The notes under the pieces were generated by a model, which saw only the letters and a list, made by a program, of their open reading frames with translations, did no database searches and was not told where the DNA came from. From Candidatus Woesearchaeota archaeon (GTDB lineage Archaea; Nanobdellota; Nanobdellia; SCGC-AAA011-G17; GW2011-AR18), in contig JAGWAD010000029.1 in assembly GCA_018302105.1 (NCBI GenBank), forward strand, positions 1 to 53,902: a stretch of DNA of 53,902 nucleotides. Reading direction: 5' to 3'. Position numbers and translations under genes: made by a program. This document shows, piece after piece, positions 41,630-49,902 of this stretch (the stretch's first letter is position 1; each line of letters begins with the position of its first letter).

Positions 41630-42268
41630 ATGACTGAAATAAATTTAAAAGAAAATTATGTATGTATTAATATCTTAACTTCATCGCATGACAGGAATCT
41701 AATTTTTGAACTGCTTAACAGCAATATTGTTAAGGGGGGTTTAGTTTTTCAGAATAATAATACAAACGGTGAGTTATATATACCAAAAAGCGGTTTAGAA
41801 AAAGCAGTTGTATTTACACAAAGCAGGAGGAAAAGATCCAAGATATCAAAAATCATTGACTCTCTTGATAATGCCAATCAATTTATTTCTGGAGAAAATT
41901 TAGAAACCCAATTCATAGATGCAGAGATTTCAGCTTATGAAAAATCAAAAGAAATTCCAAGACTATATTCTGCTGTGGAATTTGTAAAGGGTTTAGAATG
42001 CAATGGAAGAAAGATACCTGAAGAAAAGATTAATAGATTTATTGAACATTTAAAGGATTATGGAATAAACCCTGACAAATCAGAAGATAAACTGGTTTAT
42101 AATGAAGATCAAACAATGAGAATAGCATTAATTATTGATAACAATTTACAACCATTGCAATATAGGAATGTTAAATTTATTGAAAATAAGCAAGGCGGAT
42201 TGGTTCCTATGTTATATGGCAGGGAACTTTTATCCAGAATAAGCAAAAAGTGCAGTTTTAGAGATTAG
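41630..42268 (+). CDS. Hypothetical protein, 212 residues
   Basis: Soluble, alpha/beta; has an ISKIIDSLDNANQFISGENLE helix and an IPRLYSAVEFVKGLECNG stretch. No family recognised. Position downstream of ttuA is the only functional hint. Confidence 0.6.
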   Translation: MTEINLKENYVCINILTSSHDRNLIFELLNSNIVKGGLVFQNNNTNGELYIPKSGLEKAVVFTQSRRKRSKISKIIDSLDNANQFISGENLETQFIDAEISAYEKSKEIPRLYSAVEFVKGLECNGRKIPEEKINRFIEHLKDYGINPDKSEDKLVYNEDQTMRIALIIDNNLQPLQYRNVKFIENKQGGLVPMLYGRELLSRISKKCSFRD

Positions 42269-42327
42269 GCCTTAATTTTGAATAAGATTTAAATACTAAT
42301 ATTAATATCAATTTTAAGAGGTTGAAA

Positions 42328-42663
42328 ATGAATCAAAATCAAGAGGTATTGGTTTCCTGTAAAAAATGCACTTTAAGAGTACCTGTTGGCAAAACAACAT
42401 ATGATAAAGAAGGTGTAAATTTAATATGTTTTCCCTGCTATAATAAATTAGCATTAGGTATAGAACCTGAGAGTTATAATACAATCCAATCTGCAGAAGT
42501 TCCAAAAAAAATTTATTATAAATGTGATTATTGTAAATATGATTTTTCAAGATCTGAAGATTTCCAGTTTAATGGTTTATGTGCTAATTGTGGAAAAGAC
42601 CAAGTTAAAGTTAATGATCAAATAGTTGAAGTTGAAAAAAAGAAAAACCTTCTGGATTATTAG
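42328..42663 (+). CDS. Double zinc-ribbon protein
   Basis: 111 residues from ATG 42328, preceded by the RBS-like AAGAGGTTGA (a TTG six bases upstream is less likely). Two ribbon units: CKKC then CFPC, and CDYC then CANC. Cys-rich mini proteins like this often bind nucleic acid or RNA polymerase; the exact role is unknown. Stop is 37 bases before the methyltransferase gene. Confidence 0.75.
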   Translation: MNQNQEVLVSCKKCTLRVPVGKTTYDKEGVNLICFPCYNKLALGIEPESYNTIQSAEVPKKIYYKCDYCKYDFSRSEDFQFNGLCANCGKDQVKVNDQIVEVEKKKNLLDY

Positions 42664-42699
42664 AAATTCTTAAAAATCTTTTAATTGTTCTAATTTGAT

Positions 42700-43179
42700 A
42701 TGGATTATGATAAAATTGCTTCAAGTTATAATAGATTGTATAAAGAAGAACAATTAAAAAAACTAAAAGCAATTGAGAAAATATTAAATGTTAGAAAAGA
42801 GGATTATTTATTAGATATTGGATCTGGCACAGGAATATCTACAAATTATTTTAAATGCAATTGTTTTGGATTAGATCCAAGTTTTAAAATGCTTAAATTT
42901 TCTAAAGATTTGAAAGTCTGCGGATATGCTGAAAATTTGCCTTTTAAAGAAAATACGTTTGATATAATAATTGCAGTAACTTCATTTCATAATTTTATAG
43001 ATTTCAGAAAAGCAATTTTAGAGATTAAAAGAGTTTCAAAGAAAAATGCCAAGATTGTAATAACTGTAATGAAAAAATCTTCTTATTTAGAACAAATTAC
43101 AGATTTAATAAAAGAGAATTTTATATTTGAAACAATAGAAGAAGAGAAAGATATAATATTTTATGGCAATTTAATGTAA
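42700..43179 (+). CDS. Small SAM-dependent methyltransferase
   Basis: 159 residues: YLLDIGSGTGIST (SAM loop), GLDPSFKMLKF, and NTFDIIIAVTSFHNF. It is shorter than usual, having only the core Rossmann fold. Substrate unknown. The tRNA gene follows 39 bases downstream on the same strand but with its own TATA-like box. Confidence 0.8.
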   Translation: MDYDKIASSYNRLYKEEQLKKLKAIEKILNVRKEDYLLDIGSGTGISTNYFKCNCFGLDPSFKMLKFSKDLKVCGYAENLPFKENTFDIIIAVTSFHNFIDFRKAILEIKRVSKKNAKIVITVMKKSSYLEQITDLIKENFIFETIEEEKDIIFYGNLM

Positions 43180-43186
43180 GGATTAA

Positions 43187-43202
43187 CTTTTTATATTGAA
43201 TG
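43187..43202 (+). promoter_or_regulatory. TATA-like box for the tRNA-Arg gene
   Basis: The sequence CTTTTTATATTGAATG ends about 17 bases before the tRNA 5' end, with its AT core about 25 bases upstream, the usual archaeal spacing. Confidence 0.45.
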
Positions 43203-43238
43203 CTTTTTTTAATCTTATGCCCCCGTAGCGCAGCCTGG

Positions 43239-43284
43239 AAGAACAATTCTAGGAAGGGCTTACCAATAGATTGTTTTGTGCAAA
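43239..43284 (+). other. tRNA intron 1 (D loop), 46 bases
   Basis: Inserted after AGCCTGG of the D loop. AGAACAAT at 43240-43247 pairs with ATTGTTTT at 43269-43276 (one G.U), giving a strong inner helix, and exon GCGCA could pair with TGTGC at 43277-43281. The exact cut points may move by a few bases. Confidence 0.75.
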
Positions 43285-43318
43285 TAGCGTAGCAGGTTCC
43301 TAACCTGTTGGTCGTGGG

Positions 43319-43349
43319 AGATTAGACTACGCGTAGTTTAATCAACGAA
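43319..43349 (+). other. tRNA intron 2 (T arm), 31 bases
   Basis: Inserted between the T stem's 5' strand and the loop TTCAAAT. The intron folds as GATTAGACTA pairing with TAGTTTAATC (10 bp with one G.U), capped by CGCG (43330-43333). Introns in the T arm are rare. The bulge limits may shift slightly. Confidence 0.75.
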
Positions 43350-43375
43350 TTCAAATCCCATCGGGGGCGTTATTT

Positions 43376-43963
43376 TTATTCTAAATTATTTTCTCTTTTA
43401 CATAATTCCAAAAATTCTTTTATTTTATAATAATTTGATTCTAGCTCTTTTTTACATATATCTAATGTCAAAGAATTCCACTTTTGTTCTATTTTCTCTT
43501 GTGCAATAAACAATATTTCTTCAAAATTATAGCCTTGTGATTTTAGATTATAAAACATTTTTAAGATCTTTTTTGGTATTAAATATCTATAACAATTTGC
43601 ATTTGCACATATTTCAGCTTCTCTGCAAGTAAATGTTTTTTCCCTATGTTCTTTTATACATGTTAAAACTTTATTCTTTATTGATTCATTTATTGGATAA
43701 TTTTGGAAAAACGATAGTGCGAAACCCAAAGCCATATTTGTATGTTCTCCCCATTTTTTTTGAGAAATCGCTTCTCCCAATTTGGAATGCATAAACTTTG
43801 CTCCAAGGATTACAGCATCAATATCTGCATTTAATTCCTTTGCCAGTCTTGTAGCTATTGAAGTTACATCATTGTAGTCTTCTAAAGTTGGAGCCCCATA
43901 TTTCATAATTTCCGGGATTATTTCATTATCCAAATCATTAACCAAAACTTCTGTATATTCCAT
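43376..43963 (-). CDS. HD-superfamily-like protein with altered metal motif
   Basis: 195 residues, all helical. AKFMHSKLGEA stands where HD proteins have HD, with Ser for Asp, and CIKEHREKTFTCREAEICANANCYRYL has the pattern of the EHH...EAxxxxDAD part with Asn for Asp. Both metal-binding Asp are lost, so it may bind nucleotides or RNA without catalysis. Ends six bases from the tRNA gene, convergent. Confidence 0.6.
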   Translation of the reverse strand: MEYTEVLVNDLDNEIIPEIMKYGAPTLEDYNDVTSIATRLAKELNADIDAVILGAKFMHSKLGEAISQKKWGEHTNMALGFALSFFQNYPINESIKNKVLTCIKEHREKTFTCREAEICANANCYRYLIPKKILKMFYNLKSQGYNFEEILFIAQEKIEQKWNSLTLDICKKELESNYYKIKEFLELCKRENNLE

Positions 43964-44054
43964 AACATTTATTATGGTTTCTAGTATTAAAAGAATTTAT
44001 ATTGTTGTGAGTTTAGATTAAAATGGTAATATCTCTATATAGTAAACCGCACAA

Positions 44055-44131
44055 TTCTTAGTTTAAATGGTTTACTGTTAGTCAAAAATAAACATTCAAA
44101 AAATCTAAAATTTTGTTAGTTGACTATAATT
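44055..44131. repeat. Dispersed intergenic element, copy 2
   Basis: Same block order as 2921-2984: TTCTTAGTTTAAAT, TTAGTCAA and TTGTTAGTTGACTATAATT, with an extra GGTTTACTG in the middle. Lies in a 240-base gene-free stretch that otherwise shows nothing. Confidence 0.3.
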
Positions 44132-44203
44132 TAAAGAAATTTTTCAAAAATTATGAAAATATTATAAGAAACGTTTATTAATTCTTATTTCTAAATAACT
44201 CTT

Positions 44204-44287
44204 ATGAAAATAGAGCCTTTAAGAATTGCAATTATAATATTGATTATTGTTTTAATAATCTGGTTCTTAATGAGGGTTTTAAAATGA
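44204..44287 (+). CDS. 27-residue single-helix membrane peptide
   Basis: ATG to TGA; MKIEPLRIAIIILIIVLIIW then a short basic tail. Its stop overlaps the next gene's ATG (ATGA), so the two are coupled. TATA-like sequence AACGTTTATTAATTC lies about 30 bases upstream. Small size limits certainty. Confidence 0.5.
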   Translation: MKIEPLRIAIIILIIVLIIWFLMRVLK

Positions 44288-44490
44288 AAATGTGGATAAA
44301 AATATTTTACTGGCTTTTAGTATTATTTATCATTTACTTAGCTTATGAAATTTTAAGGAAAGTATTTGGTGGCAGTTTGGGATTTGAGGAATTGGCTATA
44401 GGATTATTAATTGCTAATCTTGGATATTCATTTTACTTGAGCTCTTTAATGTCTAAACATATTGGCTGGCATAAGACACAGAAAAATTAA
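44284..44490 (+). CDS. Small two-helix membrane protein
   Basis: 68 residues with helices at about 5-25 and 37-57 (ELAIGLLIANLGYSFYLSSL). Coupled to the upstream 27-residue peptide. Convergent with the next gene, overlapping by four bases. Function unknown; small membrane modules of this type can form complexes. Confidence 0.6.
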   Translation: MKMWIKIFYWLLVLFIIYLAYEILRKVFGGSLGFEELAIGLLIANLGYSFYLSSLMSKHIGWHKTQKN

Positions 44491-44936
44491 TTATATTCTA
44501 ATTTCATTCTATCCAATAATCTTTGCATAATTACTTTTGATTTTCTTGGCAATTCCGCTTGGACTAATTTATCTTTATGATAAAAAATATGACTTCCGGA
44601 AGGATAAGGGTGTGCTTCTTTATGAATATTATCTGGTAAATTTATCCACCTTGTTTGAATATAATATAATCTATTTTCTATTGCATCATAAAAAACATTC
44701 TGAGAAACTTGCCATTCATCTTCTATAAAAAGTGCACTTAATTCTATTCCTTTTATAATTCTAGGAACTGCTGCTTTTTCAGATGAACCATAAGGTATTA
44801 AAGTTCCCTCCTTTGACCATGAAGAAAATGGAGTTTTTACGTCAATAGAAAGATGTGTTTTAAATTTTACAGGTATTTCTGTAGAGTTTATATTTAATTG
44901 ATAAAGCCCAGAAGAATTATTATATTGCCAATTCAT
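44487..44936 (-). CDS. Hypothetical protein, 149 residues
   Basis: Beta-rich, with several Trp (NWQYNN, SSWSKEG, RWINLP) and a HPYPSGSHIFYHKDKL stretch. No signal peptide. No family recognised. Confidence 0.55.
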   Translation of the reverse strand: MNWQYNNSSGLYQLNINSTEIPVKFKTHLSIDVKTPFSSWSKEGTLIPYGSSEKAAVPRIIKGIELSALFIEDEWQVSQNVFYDAIENRLYYIQTRWINLPDNIHKEAHPYPSGSHIFYHKDKLVQAELPRKSKVIMQRLLDRMKLEYN

Positions 44937-45016
44937 AAATTATAATTAATATTTTGTATATTTAAAGTTTATTGTAAATGAAAAATCATTTTTAATATAT
45001 ACAATTTAACAGAAAT

Positions 45017-45661
45017 TTAGATTAATTTATTTTTTACCAGGAAATCTTTTACAATTTCAAATATCATTTTATGTCCTTCTGAATTTGAATGCACTCCATC
45101 AGATAATAGTTCTTTATATTTCATTTTAGAAAATTTGTTATAAATTTCTATAAAATATAATTTATCTTTTTTACAAAGTTCTTCAGAGACTTTACTGTAT
45201 TTTTGAATAAAATTATTATTATAAGAACAATCTTTTAACCATGGAATTGGGTTTGTCAAATCTTCATCTACCGGATTATCTCCTACAAAGATTATTTTAT
45301 CTGAGTATTTTTTAGCAATTATGAATATTTTAGTTAAATTATTTTCAAATTCTTTTAAATCTATATAATGTTTTTTGGTTTTTAAATTATAAATTGAATC
45401 ATTTGAACCTATTGATATTAAGAAGATTATATCTTCATCTTTTTCTAATAATTTAATTCTTTGTCTTGTTTCAAATTCAATTCTTTCTAATATATCTTTT
45501 GACGTATCTCCAGATATCCCAAGATTAAATACAGAAAAAAAGTATTTTTCATTTTCTAATGATTTTGACATCAAGAATTGTTTTAATCTGTCTGCCCAGC
45601 CACCTTCATAATCCCAAAAGCCTTGTACAACACTATCACCAAAGATTAATACTATTGTCAT
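45017..45661 (-). CDS. SGNH/GDSL-family hydrolase
   Basis: 214 residues. Block I FGDSVVQGF (Ser nucleophile), block II SGDTSKD, block III GSNDSIY and block V DGVHSNSEGH (Asp and His). It hydrolyses esters, thioesters or deacylates small molecules or carbohydrates. No signal, so it acts in the cytosol. Substrate unknown. Confidence 0.85.
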   Translation of the reverse strand: MTIVLIFGDSVVQGFWDYEGGWADRLKQFLMSKSLENEKYFFSVFNLGISGDTSKDILERIEFETRQRIKLLEKDEDIIFLISIGSNDSIYNLKTKKHYIDLKEFENNLTKIFIIAKKYSDKIIFVGDNPVDEDLTNPIPWLKDCSYNNNFIQKYSKVSEELCKKDKLYFIEIYNKFSKMKYKELLSDGVHSNSEGHKMIFEIVKDFLVKNKLI

Positions 45662-45781
45662 AATATAATTACTAATTAATCACCTAATAAACATTTCCAA
45701 ATATTTATTATAAAAATATTTTTTTAATTTTTGTAAGAACCTTCTAGATTAATAAGGTATTTTGGATATTTTAAGAGAAGA

Positions 45782-46909
45782 TTAAGAATAAGTAAATTTA
45801 GTATTTTTATTTTTATTTAATTTATAATTTTTAAAGAAATCTTTTTTAAATTGATTAAATTCATTATTTTTAATTGATTTTCTAATATCTTTCATTAAAT
45901 TTTGTATAAAATACAGATTATGTATATTTCCATATCTGTCCCTTATTGGTTCATGTGTCCTGTATAAATGATGGATAAAAGCTTTGCTGAATTTTTTACA
46001 TACTGGACATTTGCAATTTTCATCCAATGGATTTTCATCATTTTTATATTGCACTTTTTCAATATTTATTTTTCCTTGTGATGTAAATATCCCACCATGT
46101 CTTGCATTCATTGTTGGAAATCTTGAATCAAAACAATCTATACCCAAACCAACACAATCAATTAAATCTTCAGGAGAACCTACACCCATCAGATACCGAG
46201 GCTTCGCATTATCGATATGATGAAGTGCAATTTGTGCTGTGTTAAACATATTTTCTCTTCCTTCTCCAATTCCTAAACCCCCTAAAGCAATTCCATCAAA
46301 ATCCAGATTATTAATAAATTTTGCAGATTTTTCTCTTAAATCTTTAAAAATTCCTCCTTGACAAATGCCAAACAACAATTGACGCTTAGCGTCGTGCGAT
46401 TTGAGACATCTTTCTGCCCATAAATGAGTAATTCTTGTGCATTCAGCAATATAATCTTTTGAATTTCCGTAATGTGGAACAAAATCTAAAGCCATTGCAA
46501 CATCTGAACCAATTTGTTCTTCAATATCAATAATATCTTCTGGTGTAAAAAATTTCTTGCTTCCATCAAATGGATTTTTGAAATAAACTCCTTTTTCATC
46601 TGCTTTATGCAAAAAACTTTTACTTAAAATCTGAAAACCACCAGAATCTGTAAATATAGTTTTATCCCATTTCATAAATTTATGAATTCCTTTAAAATTG
46701 TTTAATACTTCTAATCCGGGTTTCAAATGTAAAACAAATGCATTTGCTATTATTGCCTGACTTCCTATTAATTTTAATTCATCTGGAGAAACTTGTTTTG
46801 CTGTTCCTTTGGTTGCTATTGGCATAAAAAATGGGGTTTCTACTATGCCATGTTTAGTATATAATTTACCTGCTCTTGCTTCTTTATCTTCATAATTTAT
46901 CTTGAACAT
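45782..46909 (-). CDS. tgt: tRNA-guanine transglycosylase, bacterial-type
   Basis: 375 residues. FTDSGGFQILS (Asp acid/base), the GGLGIGEGRE loop, and the zinc site CKCPVCKKFSKAFIHH (CxCxxC then His). It has no C-terminal PUA domain, unlike archaeal archaeosine TGT, and the length fits bacterial-type queuine enzymes. The nucleophile Asp is expected at CFDSRFPTMNARHG. Target is probably G34 rather than G15, but this needs alignment to confirm. Confidence 0.88.
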   Translation of the reverse strand: MFKINYEDKEARAGKLYTKHGIVETPFFMPIATKGTAKQVSPDELKLIGSQAIIANAFVLHLKPGLEVLNNFKGIHKFMKWDKTIFTDSGGFQILSKSFLHKADEKGVYFKNPFDGSKKFFTPEDIIDIEEQIGSDVAMALDFVPHYGNSKDYIAECTRITHLWAERCLKSHDAKRQLLFGICQGGIFKDLREKSAKFINNLDFDGIALGGLGIGEGRENMFNTAQIALHHIDNAKPRYLMGVGSPEDLIDCVGLGIDCFDSRFPTMNARHGGIFTSQGKINIEKVQYKNDENPLDENCKCPVCKKFSKAFIHHLYRTHEPIRDRYGNIHNLYFIQNLMKDIRKSIKNNEFNQFKKDFFKNYKLNKNKNTKFTYS

Positions 46910-46959
46910 ATATTTTGGATTTGATATTTCTTTATAAATTTATTTTAAAATCTTTTTTT

Positions 46960-47382
46960 ATGCAAAAATTAGTATTTAGAGTTTTAAATTGGGAAGATTA
47001 TGGCATTATTGATGAAGATTCAGATGAAGTAAATGACTATGAAAAACTTCAGGGTTTTGTTAATCGTGAATATAGGGGATGGTCGAATAATTTTGATGAT
47101 TTATATAAAATTACTGAGAAAAATCCCTGGGACGAATTTTATTTAAAAAAACTTAACTTAACTTCCCCTAGAAAAAATAATTATAGTATTGAACAAATTT
47201 TAATTATTAATAGAAAAACACCAGAATTTGGAGATATTGAGTATATTGAAGCTGTAAAAGCCTTTGATTATGCTAATTGTATTGTTAATCTGTATGAATT
47301 GAATTGTGGAGATCAAGGTTCGTATGCTATAATAGAAACGTTAAATGAAAAATTAGAAAATATCTGTAAAAGTATAAAGTAA
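46960..47382 (+). CDS. Hypothetical protein, 140 residues
   Basis: From the ATG at 46960, where TTTATAAATTTATTTT stands about 25 bases upstream; a longer frame begins in the promoter and is less likely. Acidic N-terminus (GIIDEDSDEVNDYEKL). No family recognised. Confidence 0.55.
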   Translation: MQKLVFRVLNWEDYGIIDEDSDEVNDYEKLQGFVNREYRGWSNNFDDLYKITEKNPWDEFYLKKLNLTSPRKNNYSIEQILIINRKTPEFGDIEYIEAVKAFDYANCIVNLYELNCGDQGSYAIIETLNEKLENICKSIK

Positions 47383-47443
47383 TTATTAAAATATTCTTCA
47401 ATAACTTTTTATATCTTTCTAATTTATTTTATATTGATTAAAG

Positions 47444-47863
47444 ATGTTAAAATTTGGATTTCAAAATAGAAGAGCCAGTGAAATTGTAAACATTTATAAT
47501 TTATCTATAACAGATTTTACTGTTTTTAACGAAATTGTAAAAGGTGTTAATGGACAAATCAAATTGAATATTGTATCAAGAACATGCAATCCTAATTTAT
47601 TGAATCCTTATTATACTAATATAAAGAATCTGGCAGGAGTTGCTGCAATATGCTATGAACTTATAGAAAACCCAATCCTTAGAATTCCAAGAGATTTAAA
47701 CCGTAAAATTAATGGCAATTATATAGTTAACACAATTGACTATGAAAGACGCCGTTCTGTTTATGATTATCAACTTATTGCTCAATCTTGTGAAAGAGAA
47801 ATTGAAGTTTTAAAAAGAAAACAATTAGAAAGATTAGAAAAAATATTAAAAGAATTGGATTAA
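47444..47863 (+). CDS. Hypothetical protein, 139 residues
   Basis: Basic, mixed fold; ends with a charged helix (EREIEVLKRKQLERLEKILKEL). TATA-like sequence TTTTATATC lies upstream. No family recognised. Stop is 68 bases before the MITE's target-site copy. Confidence 0.55.
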   Translation: MLKFGFQNRRASEIVNIYNLSITDFTVFNEIVKGVNGQIKLNIVSRTCNPNLLNPYYTNIKNLAGVAAICYELIENPILRIPRDLNRKINGNYIVNTIDYERRRSVYDYQLIAQSCEREIEVLKRKQLERLEKILKELD

Positions 47864-47939
47864 ATATTTAAACTGCAATAGTGTTTATATCTCATGTTAA
47901 TTTTAGATTTATTGAGGATTATAAATATTTCGATAACTT

Positions 47940-48058
47940 GATTCTCTTTAATCTTCAGTTGATAGATTTTTACGATGTTATTTTCATGGTCTGGCTCTTC
48001 GATATATTTTTGTTAAAAAAATATTTTTTACATCATCAGCCGTTGTTTGAAGAGAATC
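47940..48058 (-). mobile_element. Complete 119-bp MITE with terminal repeats and 9-bp target duplication
   Basis: Perfect 9-bp inverted ends GATTCTCTT (47940-47948) and AAGAGAATC (48050-48058), directly flanked by CGATAACTT at 47931-47939 and 48059-48067. A truncated copy lies at 29134-29230. No coding capacity. It sits between the stop of the PIG-L gene (48074) and the preceding gene, so it may act as a 3' end or RNA feature. Confidence 0.88.
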
Positions 48059-48073
48059 CGATAACTTTAAGTT

Positions 48074-48742
48074 TCATCTTATTTTATAGAATCTTTCAGC
48101 AAATCTGGATTTGGTGTGGAAACCTGAAAAAATTGCTCTTAGGACTACCTGAATAAATAAAGAATAAACTGATATTTTTTGACTTTTGAACATCTTCATT
48201 GCCTGTATTTTCTTTCTAAATGTTTTTGATATATCAACATACATTCTTGGATGAGGTTCATTTACTACATTCCATACTTCAAATGAATAAACACTTGTTT
48301 TTTTATCATTTAATAGATTTAAAGATTTAAAGACAATTTCATTTGTTGACTTATGGTCTTCATGAGGATCTTTATTGCTGTGTGTAAAAATTATATTTGG
48401 CTTGTATTTTTTTATAATTGAAGCTATTTTTTCTATAGTTTTTTTATTATTAACAAAAGATTTCAAACCTTTATGCTTAATTCCTCCAAGTATATCTTTA
48501 TCTCTTATTCCTATAAATATTGTTTTTTCGCAGCCTAAAAACTGATCTATATTAATTGCTTCTCTTATTCTTTCTTCTTTTATTACATCTTCTTTTAACC
48601 AGGGAGAACTGCTTTCTCCACTAGTCATTATCACACTTATAATTCTCTTTCCTTCTGATGCAAATTTTGCTATAGTTCCCCCCATTCCAATTTCTAAATC
48701 ATCGGCGTGTGCACCAAAACACAAAATAATTTCATTTTCCAT
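48074..48742 (-). CDS. PIG-L/LmbE-family deacetylase
   Basis: 222 residues. Zinc site GAHADDLEIGMGG (HxDD, with the Asp base), SGESSSPWLK, and THSNKDPHEDHKST with the third His. It removes N-acetyl groups from sugars such as GlcNAc-phospholipid or thiol precursors. The last residues run up to the MITE's target duplication. Confidence 0.9.
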   Translation of the reverse strand: MENEIILCFGAHADDLEIGMGGTIAKFASEGKRIISVIMTSGESSSPWLKEDVIKEERIREAINIDQFLGCEKTIFIGIRDKDILGGIKHKGLKSFVNNKKTIEKIASIIKKYKPNIIFTHSNKDPHEDHKSTNEIVFKSLNLLNDKKTSVYSFEVWNVVNEPHPRMYVDISKTFRKKIQAMKMFKSQKISVYSLFIQVVLRAIFSGFHTKSRFAERFYKIR

Positions 48743-48794
48743 AGGAGTAAATTTAAAATGTTAAGGTTATAAATTTTACTAAATTATCTTTCTT

Positions 48795-49142
48795 ATGACA
48801 AAAAAATTATCAGAATGTTATTCTAAAATAGAAAGGATATATACAGTGTTAAATGAAGAAAGAATGGAACATCTTGTAAGTGATTTAGAAGTTTTAATTT
48901 CAAAATATGACGGACCTGTCTTTTATGGAAGTTTGGCAAGAGAATTAAGGAAAAAAATGCAATTAACTCAATTTGAATTAGGAAAATTGGCTGGATGTAC
49001 TACTAAAATTGTATATAATTGCGAGAATAAAACTATAATTAACAGAATCCCAAATAAAAGAACAAGCCTTAGATATTTTGAATATGTAGCATTTATGGGA
49101 TATAATCCATTTAACCTGGATATAAACAGACTTAAAAAATAG
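48795..49142 (+). CDS. XRE-like helix-turn-helix protein
   Basis: 115 residues. HTH at about 48-90: SLARELRKKMQLTQFELGKLAGCTTKIVYNCENKT matches the Cro/C1 fold. An N-terminal helical part of 45 residues may dimerise it. It could regulate the divergent deacetylase gene or the downstream operon. Confidence 0.7.
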   Translation: MTKKLSECYSKIERIYTVLNEERMEHLVSDLEVLISKYDGPVFYGSLARELRKKMQLTQFELGKLAGCTTKIVYNCENKTIINRIPNKRTSLRYFEYVAFMGYNPFNLDINRLKK

Positions 49143-49160
49143 CAAATTATCTAAAATAAA

Positions 49161-49856
49161 ATGGCTTTAATGAGATTACAAAAATATTTATCTGAAAACG
49201 GAATATGTTCAAGAAGAAAAGCTGAAGAATATATAAAAAATGGAGAGGTTTCAGTAAATGAAAAAACAATAACTGAACTTGGAACAAAAATAGATCCTCA
49301 AAAAGATAAAATTTATTTCAAAGGAAAATTGATTAAGAATCAAAATAAAAAAATTTACCTGATTTTAAATAAACCTAAAGGGTATGTGACTTCTTTTGAG
49401 CATGAAGGAAAAAAAACAATTAAAGAATTTCTAAAAGGTTTTCCGCATTTAGCATATGCCGGAAGATTAGATGAAGATTCAAGAGGATTAGTTTTTTTAA
49501 GCAATGACGGTGATTTAATTAACAAATTAACCCATCCGAGATATGAACATGAAAAGGAGTATATTGTTGAAACTGAGAAACCTATAACAGATTTTGAATT
49601 AGATTTATTAACAAACGGCATAGAACTAGAAGAAGGCAAAACAAAAAAATGTAAAGTCTATAAAATAAATGATAATAAATTTGGCATTATATTGGAAGAA
49701 GGATGGAACAGGCAGATAAGAAGAATGCTTGCTAAAATTGGTCATGAAACAAAAGACCTTGAAAGAATAAGAATAAACAATATAAGACTTGATAATCTAA
49801 AAGAAGGAAAAATAAAAATCCTAAATGAAGAAGAAATTAAAAAAATGAAAATCTAA
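49161..49856 (+). CDS. S4-domain pseudouridine synthase (RsuA/RluB family)
   Basis: 231 residues. N-terminal S4 RNA-binding domain (RLQKYLSENGICSRRKAEEYI) then the catalytic GRLDEDSRGLVFLSNDG, where the first Asp attacks uridine. A bacterial-type rRNA-modifying enzyme in an archaeal setting; transfer is likely. Target rRNA position not readable. Confidence 0.88.
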   Translation: MALMRLQKYLSENGICSRRKAEEYIKNGEVSVNEKTITELGTKIDPQKDKIYFKGKLIKNQNKKIYLILNKPKGYVTSFEHEGKKTIKEFLKGFPHLAYAGRLDEDSRGLVFLSNDGDLINKLTHPRYEHEKEYIVETEKPITDFELDLLTNGIELEEGKTKKCKVYKINDNKFGIILEEGWNRQIRRMLAKIGHETKDLERIRINNIRLDNLKEGKIKILNEEEIKKMKI

Positions 49857-49902
49857 ATATTTTAAGATAAGTTAATTAATTTATTTGTTTTATTTATAGA
49901 TA

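Larger units (their letters stand above)
43219..43369 (+). tRNA. tRNA-Arg(CCT) with two introns
   Basis: The 7-bp acceptor stem GCCCCCG (43219-43225) pairs perfectly with CGGGGGC (43362-43368); G43369 is the discriminator. D stem GCGC (43228-43231) pairs with GCGT (43287-43290). Anticodon stem GCAGG/CCTGT encloses TTCCTAA, so the anticodon is CCT (43299-43301). T stem GTGGG/CCCAT closes the loop TTCAAAT. These parts are complete only when 43239-43284 (D loop) and 43319-43349 (T arm) are removed, leaving 74 bases. No CCA is encoded. A T-rich run follows as a terminator. Splicing needs EndA. Confidence 0.9.

Noticed and set aside
42314-42550. Minus-strand frame of 78 residues
   Set aside because: Antisense shadow of the Cys-rich zinc-ribbon gene, with low-complexity composition.
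43239-43284. Split-tRNA or two overlapping tRNAs instead of one intron-bearing tRNA
   Set aside because: A single acceptor stem encloses both insertions and all arms fit one 74-base tRNA.
47881-48156. 91-residue plus-strand frame
   Set aside because: It crosses the whole MITE and its target repeats and the end of the PIG-L gene on the other strand; it is a shadow of the element.
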